In this document: positions 21,246 to 34,127 of the stretch, one piece after another
How the letters are laid out: the number at the start of each line of letters is the position of its first letter
Numbering within the stretch: the stretch's first letter is position 1
Assembly: GCF_025602895.1 (NCBI RefSeq)
Contig: NW_026516265.1
Span: 215,710 to 279,709 of the forward strand
Direction: 5' to 3'
DNA from: Polychytrium aggregatum
Taxonomy: Eukaryota; Chytridiomycota; Chytridiomycetes; Polychytriales
Length of the DNA: 64,000 nucleotides
Notes under the pieces: generated by a model
Seen by the model: only the letters and a program-made list of their open reading frames with translations
Database searches by the model: none
What the model was told of the DNA's origin: nothing
Position numbers and translations under genes: made by a program

Positions 21246-23042
21246 GTTGGGAATTGGAAGTGGTGGCGTGGCGAGTCTCACGCGCCGGCAGAGAGCGTCG
21301 ATGATGGTGCGGCGATACTTTGGCAAAAGGTAGTCCCTTTCCCACAGACATATTGTGTTGCTCCGCCTGGCGGCTCCCTCAATCAGACATGGGCAGGAAC
21401 CACCAGTATGTCGATGCGCGCCGCTGTCGCAAGCGGCTGGGTAAATCCGCAGACGATATCGGCGGAGCCGGCTGGTCTGGGCAACTGGTCGCTCTCCCGT
21501 CTGCGATGATGCTTTGATCTGCCTGGGTGTCTCGGGTATCAACGCTGGCGTTCCATCTATCACCCTCTTCTTGGTCCCGCCACCGTCCCTCGCCTCCATG
21601 CCGTGCTGCCCCAGACACCCTGACGACGGACTCCTCTCGTCGAGGCTCCTGTCTCTGGGCAGTGCGGCACTGTCTCTTGGCAGAGCGGGGCTGGCTCTCG
21701 AAGGCCGTGGGGCGTCGCCAGGGGCACGGTCGATTGGTGGTGCAGCCAGGATCAGCGGGTCCCAACGGAGGCTCGCTGCCACAGGCCTCGACTGCGAACC
21801 TTGGCCGATCCGACGAAAGGATCGACAATGTGTACGCGTCGACGAGGTCATCTCGACGCAGAGGCGGGGGGTGGAGATGGACAGCAGACCAAGGGCTTGC
21901 CAGCCGATGTCGCCATTGCGCGAGTGGCAGCGGCAGCGGTGTGTCACGCTGACGGAAGTACTTCAAGACGGGAGCAATCGGTGCACAGCCTCAGGCGGGG
22001 CGCTCGGTGATAGGACAGAAGTACTTTTGGCATTCGGCCAATGGGACGGGGGCTCGGCGCGCCAGACCCGAGGAGCGAGAGCCCGGCGAGAGCCTGGCGA
22101 GAGCGAGAGCGAGGGTCCACAGCGGCAACACAGCGGCAGCACAGAGGCGGCTTGTGTCTGGCACGCACAATGGAGTGTGTGTGCCAGCAGCGATTGCGAT
22201 CATGCTGGACTGGGATGGCGAGATCGACCGAACGGCCTCAGACGAGGCAGCCGGGCGAGGGGGTGCGACTGGGCAAATTTCGAGATGACCCCGCAGCGCA
22301 CCTGCCGGACCAGCTGGCCTGGGCGCGACATGTTGCTGCTGCCCGCCTCTGTCGTCGCAGGAGCGCCGCAGGAGCGTCGCAGCACTCCGGAGGCTGTTCG
22401 GCAGCACTCGCCCTGCCGCCTTGTCTCGTCGGTTCTCGTCTGGTCTCGGCAGGCCCCTCGCTGCTGCTCTGTGCAAGGTCTCGCCCGCCATCTCGCTTGC
22501 GGTCACTGGGACGCCGCCACGCTCATCCTGATTCGGCGAGACGCAGCCCAATCAGGCTTGCCGGCCACCGGACCGCCCTTGCTCGCGTGTCTGCTGGCCC
22601 GGGCGGCGCTGGCTCGCCGTGCTTGCGGCGGACAAGGCCTTCTGGGTGCGACACAGCCTCCAAAAGCGGCAATCCGGGACGCCTGGCCTGGCTGGCCGTC
22701 CCCCCTGCCGCCGGTCTCTCGCTGGCGCCTCGCTGTCCCCTCGCTGTCCCCTCGCCGTCCTCGCCGTGTGCTCTCGCCCGCCCTCGCGACCTCGTGCCTC
22801 TCTCGCTGCCAGGCTCGCCGACCGCCCTTGTGTGCACCTCCCCGGTCTCGCCGCGTCTCGCTCGCCGTCCTCGCTGCCCTTTGTGGCGGCCCTCGCTGCT
22901 CCTCGCTGCTGGTCGCTCTCGGTGGTACAGCTTTTTCGGCGAGTGGCTTTTTTTTTTCCTCACTCTCTCAATAACAAATAACTCGGTGCGAAAACAGTGG
23001 AGCCCCACAAACACCATCGGCCAACTCAGTCGCCCATCGCCG
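21246..23042. other. Long divergent region between LRRC51 and ODC
   Basis: About 1.8 kb with very low stop density, producing frames up to 486 codons that I regard as composition artefacts (Arg/Ser/Ala/Pro-rich, overlapping on both strands). From about 22690 to 22930 the plus strand is strongly pyrimidine-rich with repeated ctcgc and cctcgctg words. No gene recognised. Confidence 0.5.
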
Positions 23043-23050
23043 TATAAATA
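23043..23050 (+). promoter_or_regulatory. TATA box, candidate ODC promoter
   Basis: TATAAATA, 930 bp upstream of the ODC ATG. If used, the transcript has a leader of roughly 900 nt or a leader intron. A second AT-rich element, TATTTAA at 23938-23944, is only 29 bp before the ATG and is a weaker candidate because of that short distance. Confidence 0.45.
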
Positions 23051-23972
23051 CTTGCCCTCGCGACCGGCCCTCCCATCCCCTCCATCCCGACTGCTTTCCG
23101 TCGCCTCGGTCCTCCTCTTCATACGATCGCCACCCGCGCCTGTCTCTGCTGATCCAGCTTCCGCCGCCGCCTCTTTTCTCTGCCAACCCCGAATTCTTGC
23201 TTCTCCCGCCATCTGAGCTCGACGCCGACATCTGCGCCTAGTTCTCTGCCCGAGCCTGCTCTCCTCCCTCTTGTATTCCACCCCAGCCCTCTCTCGTCTA
23301 CCCGACCTCTGCGTACTGTCCGAAGAACCTGTTCCTTTCGCCGGTTCTATTTGTTATTCTCGCAGAAGCCTCGTCACTCTCATCCAGAGCGCTTCTTATC
23401 CTTCATTATTCTCTGGGTATTCGCCCACTTTTTCGACTTTTGCACTTTTGGGTAACTATCATCCTGCTCTGCCTGCGAGCGAGGCTGGGGGTGAGGGCGG
23501 CAACACGCCTGGCAGCTTGCAATGCACTCGGCGGCCGAGGGAGGGTATCTGTTCTGTTGCTGCCGTCCGGGCTGGTCCGGGCCTCCGCTCCACTTGCTGA
23601 CTGTGACCCCCCCCTGTGCCTGTCCTCCGCGTCTTTCCTCTCGCAGGTGGTCCCGATTGTGCATTGCCTATCACGGCCTTCACTAATCCAAGAATTAAGT
23701 TCGGACTCCTTTTGGGGTTTCTGCCCGGTATGTTGTTGGATCTGGCAGGGCAGTGCGCGGTTGATACCACATACCGGACACTACCGGTGCGTTGATAGCC
23801 GGTGCGATGTCGGGGTCGTCCGCTCTTGTACTGACTCAGGCTCCCCCCCCCTCATCTGCATCCAGAACCACCGTGGGCGGAGGGTCTTCGTTGACAAGAT
23901 CTACGTATAATTAATCCGGTTTACAAAAGCCCATAACTATTTAAGCCACCCCAGCACACTACATCCGTAGCC

Positions 23973-25595
23973 ATGCTTGACGTCTCCATCCCCGTTGATC
24001 CACTCTGCCACGAGGCCTTCCCGGCCTACGAGTCCGACACCGAGTCGTTCGAGTACGACCCCCGATCCGTCGATGCCCTCATCCGCAGCCGCCTCCTGTC
24101 GCCCTCCCTGACCGAGGCCGAGGCCGAGGACTCGTTCTTTGTCGCCGACATGGGCGACGTTGTCCGCCAGCACAGCCAGTGGAAGTCTCTCCTCCCCCGT
24201 GTCGAGCCCTTTTATGGTGAGCAGACACAGCCGCCGCACCCCGCAGGAGGGAGTTGCCTCGCGCCCGCTCGCCCTGGAATTCTAAGAGGAAATGAATCTG
24301 GCTCCCTGGACATGTCCTGCCGTCCGCCTGACACCTGTCGCGACCTACCCGAAGAAGCCCGCTACGCCGACGGACGACCTCCGCCTCAATGCGCCACGAT
24401 CTAATCATCCGACGTGTGCCCTTGCCTCCCTCCAACCTTAGCCGTCAAGTGCTGCCCTGACCCTGTCGTGATCAAGACCCTGGTTGATCTCGGCATCGGC
24501 TTTGACTGCGCCAGCAAGGTATGCCGGGCTCTGATCTGGGCGAAGAGGTTTTCCATTGTGTCCTCGATCATGTACTGCCTTTTGGGCATCCTGGGTCAAT
24601 CACCCCGAGACTGACTCGGGGCTGTCCCTTGCGTGCTCTAGGTCGAGATTCAGACCGTCCTCGACTACGGCGTCGATCCCTCCCGTGTGATCTACGCCAA
24701 CCCCTGCAAGGGCCCCACCCACATCCGCTATGCCGCCGGCAAGGGCGTCGACATGATGACCTTTGACAACGCCGACGAGCTGCACAAGGTCAAGGCCATC
24801 AACCCCAATGCCAAGATGGTGCTGCGCATCTTGACCGACGACTCGCGCTCCGTCTGCCGCTTCGGCGTCAAGTTTGGCGCTTCCCTCGCCGTCGTCCCCC
24901 ACCTCCTGCAGACCGCCAAGGACCTGGGCGTTGATGTCGTTGGCATCAGCTTCCACGTCGGCAGCGGCTGCTACGATGCTCAGGCCTTTGGCGACGCCGT
25001 TGTCCTTGCCCGCAAGGCCTTTGACATTGGCGCTTCCATGGGCTTCAAGTTCAGCCTCCTCGACATTGGTGGCGGCTTCCCCGGCAACAAGAACAAGGGC
25101 ATCCAGTTCAACGATGTCGCCGCCGTCCTGCGCCCCGTCCTCGACGAGCTTTTCCCCGAAGATATCCGCATCATTGCCGAGCCTGGCCGCTACTTTGTCT
25201 CGGCCGCGTTCACCCTGGTCGTCAGCGTCGTTGCCCGCCGCGTCGTGCAGAAGAGCGACGACGAGAAGCCCTCGTTCATGTACTATATCAACGACGGCAT
25301 GTACGGCAGCTTCAACTGCATCACCTTTGATCACGTTCAGTGCGAGCCCAACATTCTCATCAAGAACGGCTCCTACCTCTACGGCGCCGAGCTCAACGAA
25401 GTCGAGTACGACTGCAGCATCTGGGGTCCCACCTGTGACTCGATCGACTGCATCACCCGCACCGCTGTGCTCCCCAAGCTCGACGTCGGCGACTGGCTCT
25501 ATTTTGACAACATGGGTGCCTACACCCTTGCCGCTGCCTCCCAGTTCAACGGCTTCAAGAAGAGCACCATCCTCTACACCAACACCGAGCAATAA
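23973..25595 (+). CDS. SPE1: Ornithine decarboxylase
   Basis: Three exons (23973-24216, 24442-24518, 24642-25595) give 424 residues. The PLP lysine is Lys84 in AVKCCPDP, the glycine loop is DIGGGFPG, the phosphate-binding EPGRY follows near residue 287, and the active-site Cys is Cys372 in WGPTCDSIDC. ODC converts ornithine to putrescine, the entry step of polyamine synthesis, and acts as a homodimer in the cytosol; family members are usually regulated by antizyme. The C terminus ends NTEQ immediately followed by TAA in an AATAAA context. Codons are strongly C-ending, suggesting high expression. Confidence 0.97.
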
Positions 25596-25939
25596 ACCAC
25601 GAGCCCACTGCCGCCGCCGCCGCCCCTCCCTCCACGGTGGGACCACGGTGGTAGCCAGATTGCCCTCGCATTCTTTTCCAGCCAAACCATGTTTGTTTGT
25701 GTTGCCATGTATAGTAAGCGATACTTTCAATAGATCATGTGTGGCTGGAGCACCTGTAACATAGACAAACTCACGCCGGCCCCAGTCCTCATTGCTGCTC
25801 GAGTGGGGTTGTTGTCGGTCGGGCACAATTGGGGTAAAGTGCATGGATTCGACCGTGTTTCTCCAGACATGCGAGACGATGGTGTTCCACCGCCACCCTT
25901 GGACTGGCTGGCTGGTTCGGTCGGCGGCAGGTGCATGAA
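25596..25939. other. Intergenic between convergent ODC and 6PGL genes
   Basis: 344 bp of presumed overlapping 3' regions; a CCG triplet run lies at about 25608-25622. Nothing else recognised. Confidence 0.5.
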
Positions 25940-26872
25940 TTACAGCTTGTAGGATGCTGTGGGAGCGGCGAGCTTGGCAGCGGCAGCCTCATCAATGAAC
26001 CAAACGAGGTTGCCGGAAACAGGGCGGACTAGAGAGAGAGGATGCAGTTTGGGAGCGGATGCCAGCAAAGTCAGTCAAGTCCATGCGAATGCGAGTCAAG
26101 GGCAGTGCAGATGGCTCGGCTCCTTTGATGGCAACATTCGCCGCGATCCTTCGGGTCCTTCGGGTCCGCGGCACAAACGGCATCACCACACCAACAGCGG
26201 GCACTCACCCAGACCAGAGGGATAGGGCACGTTGAGGTCAAAGATCTCGTGCAGAATGTCGGCCTTGGAGCCACCTGTGGCCACAAAGGCAACCGTCTGG
26301 GCTCGGTTGATGACGGGGAAGGTCAGGGTGATGCGGGCCGGAGGCGGCTTGGGCGAGTCGGCGAGCGAGGCGACCCAGGACTGGTGGTCGCTGAGCAGCG
26401 CATGGCCGGGGAACAACGAGGCCGTGTGGCCGTCGGGTCCCATGCCCAGCAGGATCAGGTCAAAGACAGGGAACTCATCGGCCGTGCCAAAGACCTGCCG
26501 CAAGACCTGGTCGTATGCCTGCGCGGCCTTAATGTGGTGGGTAGCCAGCTCGGGGTCGATGCTGTAGACTTGGCTGGCGGGGATGGGCACAAAGTCGAGC
26601 AGGGTCTGCTTGGCGAGCAGGAAGTTGGAGTCGGCGTGGTCCAAGGGAACGCAGCGCTCGTCGGCAAAGAAGACGTGCCACTTGGAAAAGTCGACGCTCT
26701 TGTTGTGCTTGAGGGTCTGCGACAGGATCGAGGGCAGCGAGCCACCCGAGAGCGCAACGGTGAAGCGGCCGGATCGGGCGATAGCCTGGGCAGAAAGGCC
26801 TTGGACAAAGTCGTTCAGGGCATCTGAGATGGCGGCGTTGGACGGGCCGACGTAGATGGTGGGGGCAGACAT
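25940..26872 (-). CDS. 6-phosphogluconolactonase
   Basis: Two exons (26872-26209 and 26028-25940) join in phase 1 to give 250 residues, typical of the SOL/DevB family. Motifs include VALSGGSLP, FFADERCVPLDHADSN, GMGPDGHTASLFPGH and the C-terminal VRP...VWFIDEAAA block supplied by the second exon. The enzyme hydrolyses 6-phosphogluconolactone in the oxidative pentose phosphate pathway in the cytosol. Without the second exon the frame would end shortly after PYPSGL with an unrelated tail. The gene is divergent from SEC13 across 460 bp. Confidence 0.96.
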
Positions 26873-27332
26873 GGTGGCGGGCCGCTAAACAGGTTGATAG
26901 ACAAGCAGACCGATGGCAAGCAGACCGATGGCAAGCAGACCGATGGCAAGCAGACCGATGGCTGTCTTGGATCTTGTTTGATCTCAACGCGATCTGACAG
27001 CCACACACACACACACACCGCCACCCGTCCCGGTTTCGGCGTCGCGCGGTTTCCTTTTTGGGGATGCGGCTGCTTATGAAATCTTCATTTCCGACGTGGA
27101 AGTTGATCCTGCGTGGCCGGCCAGCAAACAGCCAGCCCGCACACCCCCCCCCAGCCGAGAAAAGGGGCGGCGGCGGGTCGTCTCTGCCTGATGCCATCCC
27201 GACCGGCAACGTCCTCCGCTGTTGCTGCATCATCTGCCGCGCACCTGCTGCCATCGCTGGCCCGCCGACCTACCCGCCTCGCCATCCGAAGCCCACGCTG
27301 TCCCTGCCGTGTGAGAGACCTAACCCGACACC
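26873..27332. other. Bidirectional promoter region of 6PGL and SEC13
   Basis: Contains a four-copy 15-bp repeat, a short CA run at about 27003-27018 and a run of nine C at about 27146. No TATA box recognised on either strand. Confidence 0.5.
26903..26962 (+). repeat. Four perfect copies of a 15-bp repeat
   Basis: Unit aagcagaccgatggc repeated four times without mismatch, 30 bp upstream of the 6PGL ATG, so probably in its 5' leader or core promoter. On the minus strand it reads in one frame as repeated Ser-Ala-Cys-His-Arg-type codons with no coding support. Confidence 0.95.
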
Positions 27333-29536
27333 ATGGTGAGTGCTGCGACCCGCTGGCACTCAGCGGCAGCCCCCCTCCATCTCAACTCTTGGATCTGGCG
27401 CGAACCGAGGCCAGCAGCCGGATCTAGCTCTCCAAGATTCGACGGCACTGGGATGAGAGTGGCTGCTTACGATCTCGGGACAAGAACCAAGCCGACTGCA
27501 CTTTGAACAATGCGAGAATCAAGATCGAGCCGCAAGCAACGGTCGAGCAATCGCCATATCTGTTCAGCCCCTCGGCTCCCAAGACATGATCTCGAAAGCA
27601 GCAGTGATCTCGGCGGCATCACGCACGACACATGGGCGCAGGCTTTATCGGAGCGGCTAGTCCCCGATATGTCGTCAGGCCCAACTGACCCCCATGTGCG
27701 CCGACTCGGCAATGTGTCGTCTCGTTCCTCTTGTCGCTAGGCCACCACTGCCGCATCCACATTCGACACCCAGCACGAGGACATGATCGTCAGTATATCC
27801 ACAATGCCGTTTGCTCTGCATTTGACCCCATTGGCATCGACCTGCCGCGTTGACTTGAGCTCCCTCCCCCTCGGCCATCTCCGACAGCACGATGCCCAGC
27901 TCGACTACTACGGAAAGAAACTCGCTACGTGCTCCTCGGACCGCAGCATCCGCATCTTCGAGGTCGAGGAGGAGAACCAGCGCCTCGTTGCTACTTTGCC
28001 TGGGTAAGCCTCGAGATAGCGAGCAGCGGTTTCTACATACCGCCGGCGTCATTAGTGTCGATACGATGCATTGACGCTGCTGGAGCGGAATGGTTCTGGT
28101 ATTGGTGGGCTTGGTCATGCGGCACGCCGTTCTGGATTGACACTGCCAGGAACGGTTTGGTTGACTGGTCAAACCCGTCAACGGACGTGGTATGGTTGGG
28201 AAAGCCGATGAGACACGATGCAGTCGCTGATCAGTTCGATTCACCTTTGCTTTGGTCGATGAATGCGCTGTACACGATGTGCTGCACTTGATGTGCTGTG
28301 CTCGATGCACTGCACAGTCACCAAGGCCCTGTCTGGCAGGTCGCTTGGGCCCACCCGAAATTTGGCAACCTGCTGGCCTCATGCTCATACGATGCCACCG
28401 TTATCATTTGGAAAGAAACCAACGGCACATGGGCTCGATTCTACGATCATACCAAGCACACCGCGTCAGGTGAGACTGGGGGAGGAGGCTATGGTTGAGC
28501 TTTGGGGAACGTGCGCACGTTACGACTCTCTCAGCAGACTGTGCGTACTGAACATCGGGATGCACAAAGTGCTGAAACTGTGTGCACAAGCTTCGTCGCT
28601 TAGAATGCTTTGTCATGTTGCTGCGAGCGCGGAGGCTATCTTTCGACTTGCTCACTCACTCACTCACTCGCTCACTCACTCACTCACTCACTCACTCACT
28701 CGCTCACTCACTCACTCACTCACCCACTCACTCACTCACTCACCAGTCAACTCGATTGCCTGGGGTCCCCATGAATATGGCCTGACTCTGCTCTGTGGTT
28801 CGGCCGATGGCACGGTCTCGCTCCTGAGCTTCAGCGACGAGATGGGCTGGTACCCCTCTGGCCCCTTCAGCACCAAGTCGGGTGCCGGCATCAACGCTGT
28901 CTCGTGGGCGCCTTCGTCCATCTCTGGCTCGATCATCAACTCGGCGCCTGCCAACTCGACTGCGCCTGGCCGCCGCTTCGTCACGGGTGGCTGCGATACC
29001 CACGTTAGACTCTGGAGGTTGGTATCGAGTCAATGCGATTTGGCGCTGGCAAAGACCGCCGAGGCACTCTGCACCGGAGCCGGGATGGCGCTCTCAAGTT
29101 CGCCATGATACACGCCGGTACCTTCCCTTGGACTAGAGTCTTGACACAGCCCACCACATACTGACAACGTGCTGCTGCCCATTGCCACAGAGAGGAAGGA
29201 GACAAGTGGGAAAACTACGAGACTCTGGAAAAGCACAGCGACTGGGTTCGCGACGTCAGCTGGGCCCCGAACCTCGGCATCGGGCCAAACACGATCGCCA
29301 CGGCTTCCCAGGACAAGACCGTCCTGATCTGGACCGAGACGAGCCCGCAGCAATGGACCTCGACTCCCCTCCGAAGCGATGGATTCCCCGATGTCGTCTG
29401 GCGAGTCAGCTGGTCGGTGTCGGGCAACATCCTTGCCGTTACCTGCGGCGACAACACCGTGACCCTGTGGAAGGAGAACCTCGATGGCGTCTACAGCCAG
29501 ATCGGCGAGCTCAAGGACCAGGCCGCGTCCAACTAG
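27333..29536 (+). CDS. SEC13: COPII coat / nuclear pore protein Sec13
   Basis: Six coding exons (27333-27335, 27741-27788, 27888-28003, 28318-28469, 28747-29017, 29191-29536) sum to 312 codons, 311 residues. The first coding exon is just the ATG, followed by GTGAGT. WD40 blocks are clear: [72 protein letters not shown] and [17 protein letters not shown], ending with the Sec13-typical [18 protein letters not shown]. Sec13 forms the outer COPII cage with Sec31 and the Nup84/Y complex, and participates in the SEACAT complex. The long fourth intron contains a CTCA-rich satellite that doubles as its pyrimidine tract. Confidence 0.96.
28651..28744 (+). repeat. CTCA microsatellite in SEC13 intron 4
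   Basis: About 23 tandem copies of the tetranucleotide ctca with a few single-base changes, running directly into the 3' splice site of exon 5 at 28746. Confidence 0.9.
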
Positions 29537-31813
29537 AAATGTCTGCGGCAAGGACCCGATGCGGATGTGATGCATTGGATGTCGTGCCGCGAGCAAGCTT
29601 GGGCTGCAGCTGTCCCACAACCACGACAAAAGTCCTCGTGCATCTCGTTGGGTGGGTGCGCCTGGACGACTTGTGCCCGACAGCCTCATAGATCAGCTTG
29701 CCCGTTGGTGTTGATCACAAGCCGTGGGTCTTGCGTGCGAGATGAATGACCTGTCCAAATCAAGTTGGCGCGACCTGGATTGATGTGGGCTTTTGTTGGC
29801 ATGCTTCTCTGTTCTCAATACACACACCGATCGCAAGAATGGGTCAATAAGTTTGATCGCCCCTGCCTTGGGTAGCCGGCACATCATGAGGATCGAATGG
29901 GCGGATGCAAACGGACTGGTGGCTCGTGTGTCTGAGACGGGGGGCAGTTGGAGGATGCAGCAAGAATTTGATGCAGCGAGAGCTGACGCAGTGTGCATCC
30001 GGTGGCAGGGCACGGTGGTCGCCAGGCCGTCGCTGTGTCATATGTAGTCTCCGCGGCATATATTGTCTCCGTGGCTTGGTTATTTTTCATGTTTTCTCTT
30101 CAGGTGGTCACATCGCAGACCCCTCGTCAGCTGCCGCGACCGTTCCCACGGTTACCACCGACAGGGTCGATGAGCACCCCCAACGCCGCCCGACGCGATC
30201 GGGCCACGCGGCACCCTTGAGCAATCTCGGGCGGCTGGGCAGGACATGGGCTGTGCGATCTGAGGGAATATTCCGACTGGGCCAGCCCCGTGTGATGCGG
30301 CATCATCTGGCTGCAGAGCCTCGAGCGCAGGCGGTTGGTGGTCGGTTGAAGGCGCGGGCCGAATGGGTGAGCCGGACCCATTGAGCAGCGGGGGCGCTGA
30401 TGCAACCCGCCTGACCGACCTGCGCAAGACAACCTTGGGGGGGGGTCTGTCCACCCCAAGAACAACAGCCAGGTGGCTTGAAGGCGCTAATGCAGAAAGG
30501 CGTCATCTGGCCGTGGTGTCTGGGCCTGGTGTGCCCGGCGACGCGATGTGGGGAACACATGCAGGCGGCTGTGGCCGGTGCCGCCGATTGTGCCCCCTGC
30601 ACGAGTGATTTTTGCGGCGCTGCTGCTACGGGGTCAGTGTGGGGCTCAGCGCCCAGGGTCATCCACCCAGTAGCGCAAGAAGCAAGTCCTGTGGCTGCAC
30701 GATCCTTGTGGGTGTTGCTCTGGATGCCGCTGGCGAACGGGGCCGCTGCCAAGACAGATCTGGCGAGCGATGCAGGCAGAAGCGACAGCACCCGCCTCAG
30801 CGTGCGTGCCTGATAGTACCGCGGCTCGCGGCTCGCAGCGACCAGAACCAAAGTTGACGCAGCCGCGGATCCGGCTCGCGGGCATGGGCGGGTGCGACGC
30901 TGAGCGGCATCGACTGTCCACGTTGCTGGGTCACGCTGGATCTGATCGATTTTTGCGGCTGGTTCGGACACGGCCACAGATCCTGTGTGACCGCGCGGTG
31001 GAGCAGAGCAGGCGCGCGGCGGCGCCCGTTCTTTCTTTTGCGACCTTGCTCTGAGGCGGCTCCACCCTTGCCTGCACAGTGCCGGTGTGGGAAAGCGAGC
31101 TGTCTGCTGTGTCTGCACTGTCTGCTGTGTCTGCACTGTGTCTGTGGGCGGTCGTCCCATTGACTGTGGGCAGTTCTGTGCTGTTGCGTGTGTCTCGTTC
31201 TTTCTGTTTTTTTCGGTCGGTTGTCTCTGGCGCTCCTCCCGCCTCGCTCTATTCTGCTGAGCGAACAGGCGAGTATTCAGACAATTCCATTCGCTTGATG
31301 ATACCGTCCGATTAACGATACGCTCGCTGAATGATGCGCTCGCTTGATGATACGCCTACTTGATAATAACCCATCCGGTCGAGTCCGTCCACATTGGTGT
31401 TCGGCCTGTCTTTCCAGCCCACCTCTCCTTGACAGTGATGCCGGCCACCAGCCGCTTTCGCTGCTGCTGTTCTTGCCTTCTCTGTGCGCCGGCCTGTCGC
31501 CTGCTCGGCTTGTGGCGAACAAGCCCGCTGATCCACGCCCCAGCCGAGTCAGCTGCCGGCCCTTTGTGGAGGCACCTCGTTGCGCGACTCCAGCCCCCGT
31601 GGCATGCGGCTCTCAGCAACGGCCCGGCTGCCCATGCCCCAGAGCAGAAGCAAACATAAAACCCAATCCAACGCCCGCACTCATGGAAATATCGACCGAG
31701 CGAAAGACCGATCACCGTCGCCGGAAAGAGGGCTTCCTTTTCGCTTCTCCCCACCACTGTTGGAGCCACCCTCATCCCTGGACTGCTGCTCAATCCCCTC
31801 ATCCCACCCCGCC
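29537..31813. other. Intergenic between SEC13 and multicopper oxidase gene
   Basis: 2.3 kb without a recognisable gene. It holds stop-poor GC-rich frames on both strands, a G9 run near 30437 and a two-copy 18-bp repeat at 31101-31136. A CATAAAAC at about 31655 is the only TATA-like element before the oxidase gene. Confidence 0.5.
31101..31136 (+). repeat. Two-copy 18-bp direct repeat
   Basis: Unit tgtctgctgtgtctgcac, two perfect tandem copies in the intergenic region. Confidence 0.85.
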
Positions 31814-34095
31814 ATGGCCCGAGCCCTGTTTTCGCTCCTCTCCTTCCTCCTGGCCGTGCTGCCGCTCTGCTATGCCGCCACAAAAACCTTCACCCTGAAT
31901 CTGGCCTACAGCACTGTCGCCCCCGATGGCTTCTCGGGCCGTATGATGCTGGCCAACGGCCAGATCGACTACCCGATCTCTGTCAACAAGGGTGACGATG
32001 TCGAGATTACCGTCGTCAACAACCTCGACGTTGCCACGACCATCCACTGGCACGGCATCTTCCAGAAGGTAGGTCGCCAGAATCGGTGCCATTCGCGACA
32101 GCACCGCCAGCCGCGTTCTCAACGCAAGTGTGCGATCGGTACATGGCCAGGTTCTGTCAACCAATCACCGAGATGATTCCGACCCTGATGGATGCCCAGT
32201 GGATATACCCGATCGATCTGTCGCTCACATTTGCCTTTGTCGTCCTGCTTCATCGCACTTCTCGCATTCCCACAGGGCACTCCCTTCATGGACGGTGCTG
32301 GTGGAGTCACCCAGTGCCCCATCCAGCCCGGAGCCACCTTTGTCTACAAGTTCAACGTTGGCGACCAGACCGGCACTTACTGGTGGCACGCCCACTACAA
32401 GTCGCAGTATGTCGATGGCCTGCGCGGCCCCTTCATCATCAACGACCCCAGTGACCCCTACAAGTCTCAGTATGACACCGATCTCACTGTCACTCTCTCG
32501 GACTTTCATCACAAGCCCTCGCAGGAGCTGCTCAACTACTACTTCACTCCCAACGAGGGTAAGCAGCGCCACGAGTGCACTCGCTGGACTTTTGCATCGC
32601 CATCCTCTGCCTCGGTATCCTTCGTGTTGCGTGGTGTTCAGTTGCTGCTTATTATACCCTTGATGCACCTCAATGTTGTCTGTATCGTTACGACTTGCTG
32701 ACGCTGTGTACTTTCGTCATTGCAGGCGCCTTTGAGCCCGTTCCCGACTCTGGCCTGATCGGTGGCGCCGGCCGCTTCAACTGCAGCTTTGCCCCCGCTG
32801 GTTCGACCTGCAAGGACAGCAACCCTCTTACCGTCTACAACGTTGTCCCCGGCAAGCGCTACCGTCTCCGCTTGATCAACACCAGCGCCATGGCAAAGTT
32901 CAACTTCACCATCGACGGTCACAACATGACCATCATCGAGGCTGACGGTGTCTACACCAACCCCACCGTCGTCAACATCCTCCCTATCCACACCGGCCAG
33001 CGCTACTCGGTCATTGTCACCGCCAACGCTCCCACGGCCATCGGCAACTTTTGGATGCGCGCCGACATCAACAACCTGTGGGATCCCGCTCCCTGGCTCG
33101 CTGGCGGTCTCAACCCCCAGGTCCGCGCCATCTGGCGATACCAGAACGCTCCTGTCGTCGACCCCACCACCCAGATCGCCACCGACCTTGGCTTTGACGT
33201 CTACTCCCTCGGCGAGCTCAACGGCATTGCCGTCGGCAACAACCCTTCGTGGAACTCGTCCATCTACCTGGACTTTTTCATCGGCCCTCTCGGTGATCAG
33301 AACATCACCACCGCCACCACCACTCTCTCCGGCCCCCCGGACTGGACTTCGGTTCAGTATTTGATGCCCAGCGTTCCCAGTCTCTACACTGCCCAGCAGA
33401 ACCAGGCCCTGCCCAACAGCTCCGCCCCCATCCCCGTCGACGATGGCTCCTGGGTCTACATCGAGATCCACAACGACGACGCCATGGAACACGTCTTCCA
33501 TCTCCACGGCCACACCTTCTATGTCGTTAGCCATGGCCGCCTTCTCCACGCCCCGACCGCCACCGCCACCCTGGCTCGTCGTGACAGTATCCAGGTTCCT
33601 TCTTGTGTCGGTGGCCACGGTGGCACCGGTGAGCAGGGCTGTTTGAAGGGTTTCCTCGGCATCCTCGTCAACTTCAACAACCCCGGTACTTGGCTCATGC
33701 ACTGCCACATGGAATGGCACATGGCCGCCGGTCTCGTCGTGACCTTTGTCAACAATGCTGGTCTCTCCAGTGTCGACTTCCCTAGCGGCTTCTACGACCA
33801 GTGCAACGCCCCTGTCACCACCACCACCACTACCGCTGTTATCCCCACCACCACAACTACTACCACCACAACTACTACCACCACAACTACTACCACCACT
33901 ACTACCAAGCCTACCACCAAACCCACCACCACCACCACCAAGCCCACCACCACCACTACTACTACTACTACCAAGCCCACCACCACTACTACCAAGCCCA
34001 CCACTACTACCACTACTACTACCAAGCCTACTACCACCACTACTACTACAACCACCACCACCAAGCCCACCACTACCACTAAGCCGACCACCACC

Positions 34096-34127
<32 letters not shown>

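Noticed and set aside
21514-23216. Long overlapping plus- and minus-strand frames (up to 486 codons)
   Set aside because: Composition is Arg/Ser/Pro/Ala-rich, frames overlap on both strands, and no conserved motif is visible. GC-rich DNA with few stops explains them.
24600-25844. 414-codon frame on the minus strand
   Set aside because: Antisense of the strongly biased ornithine decarboxylase gene.
30303-31160. 285-codon minus-strand frame in the SEC13-oxidase spacer
   Set aside because: Contains short tandem repeats and no recognisable domain, and lacks splice or promoter context.
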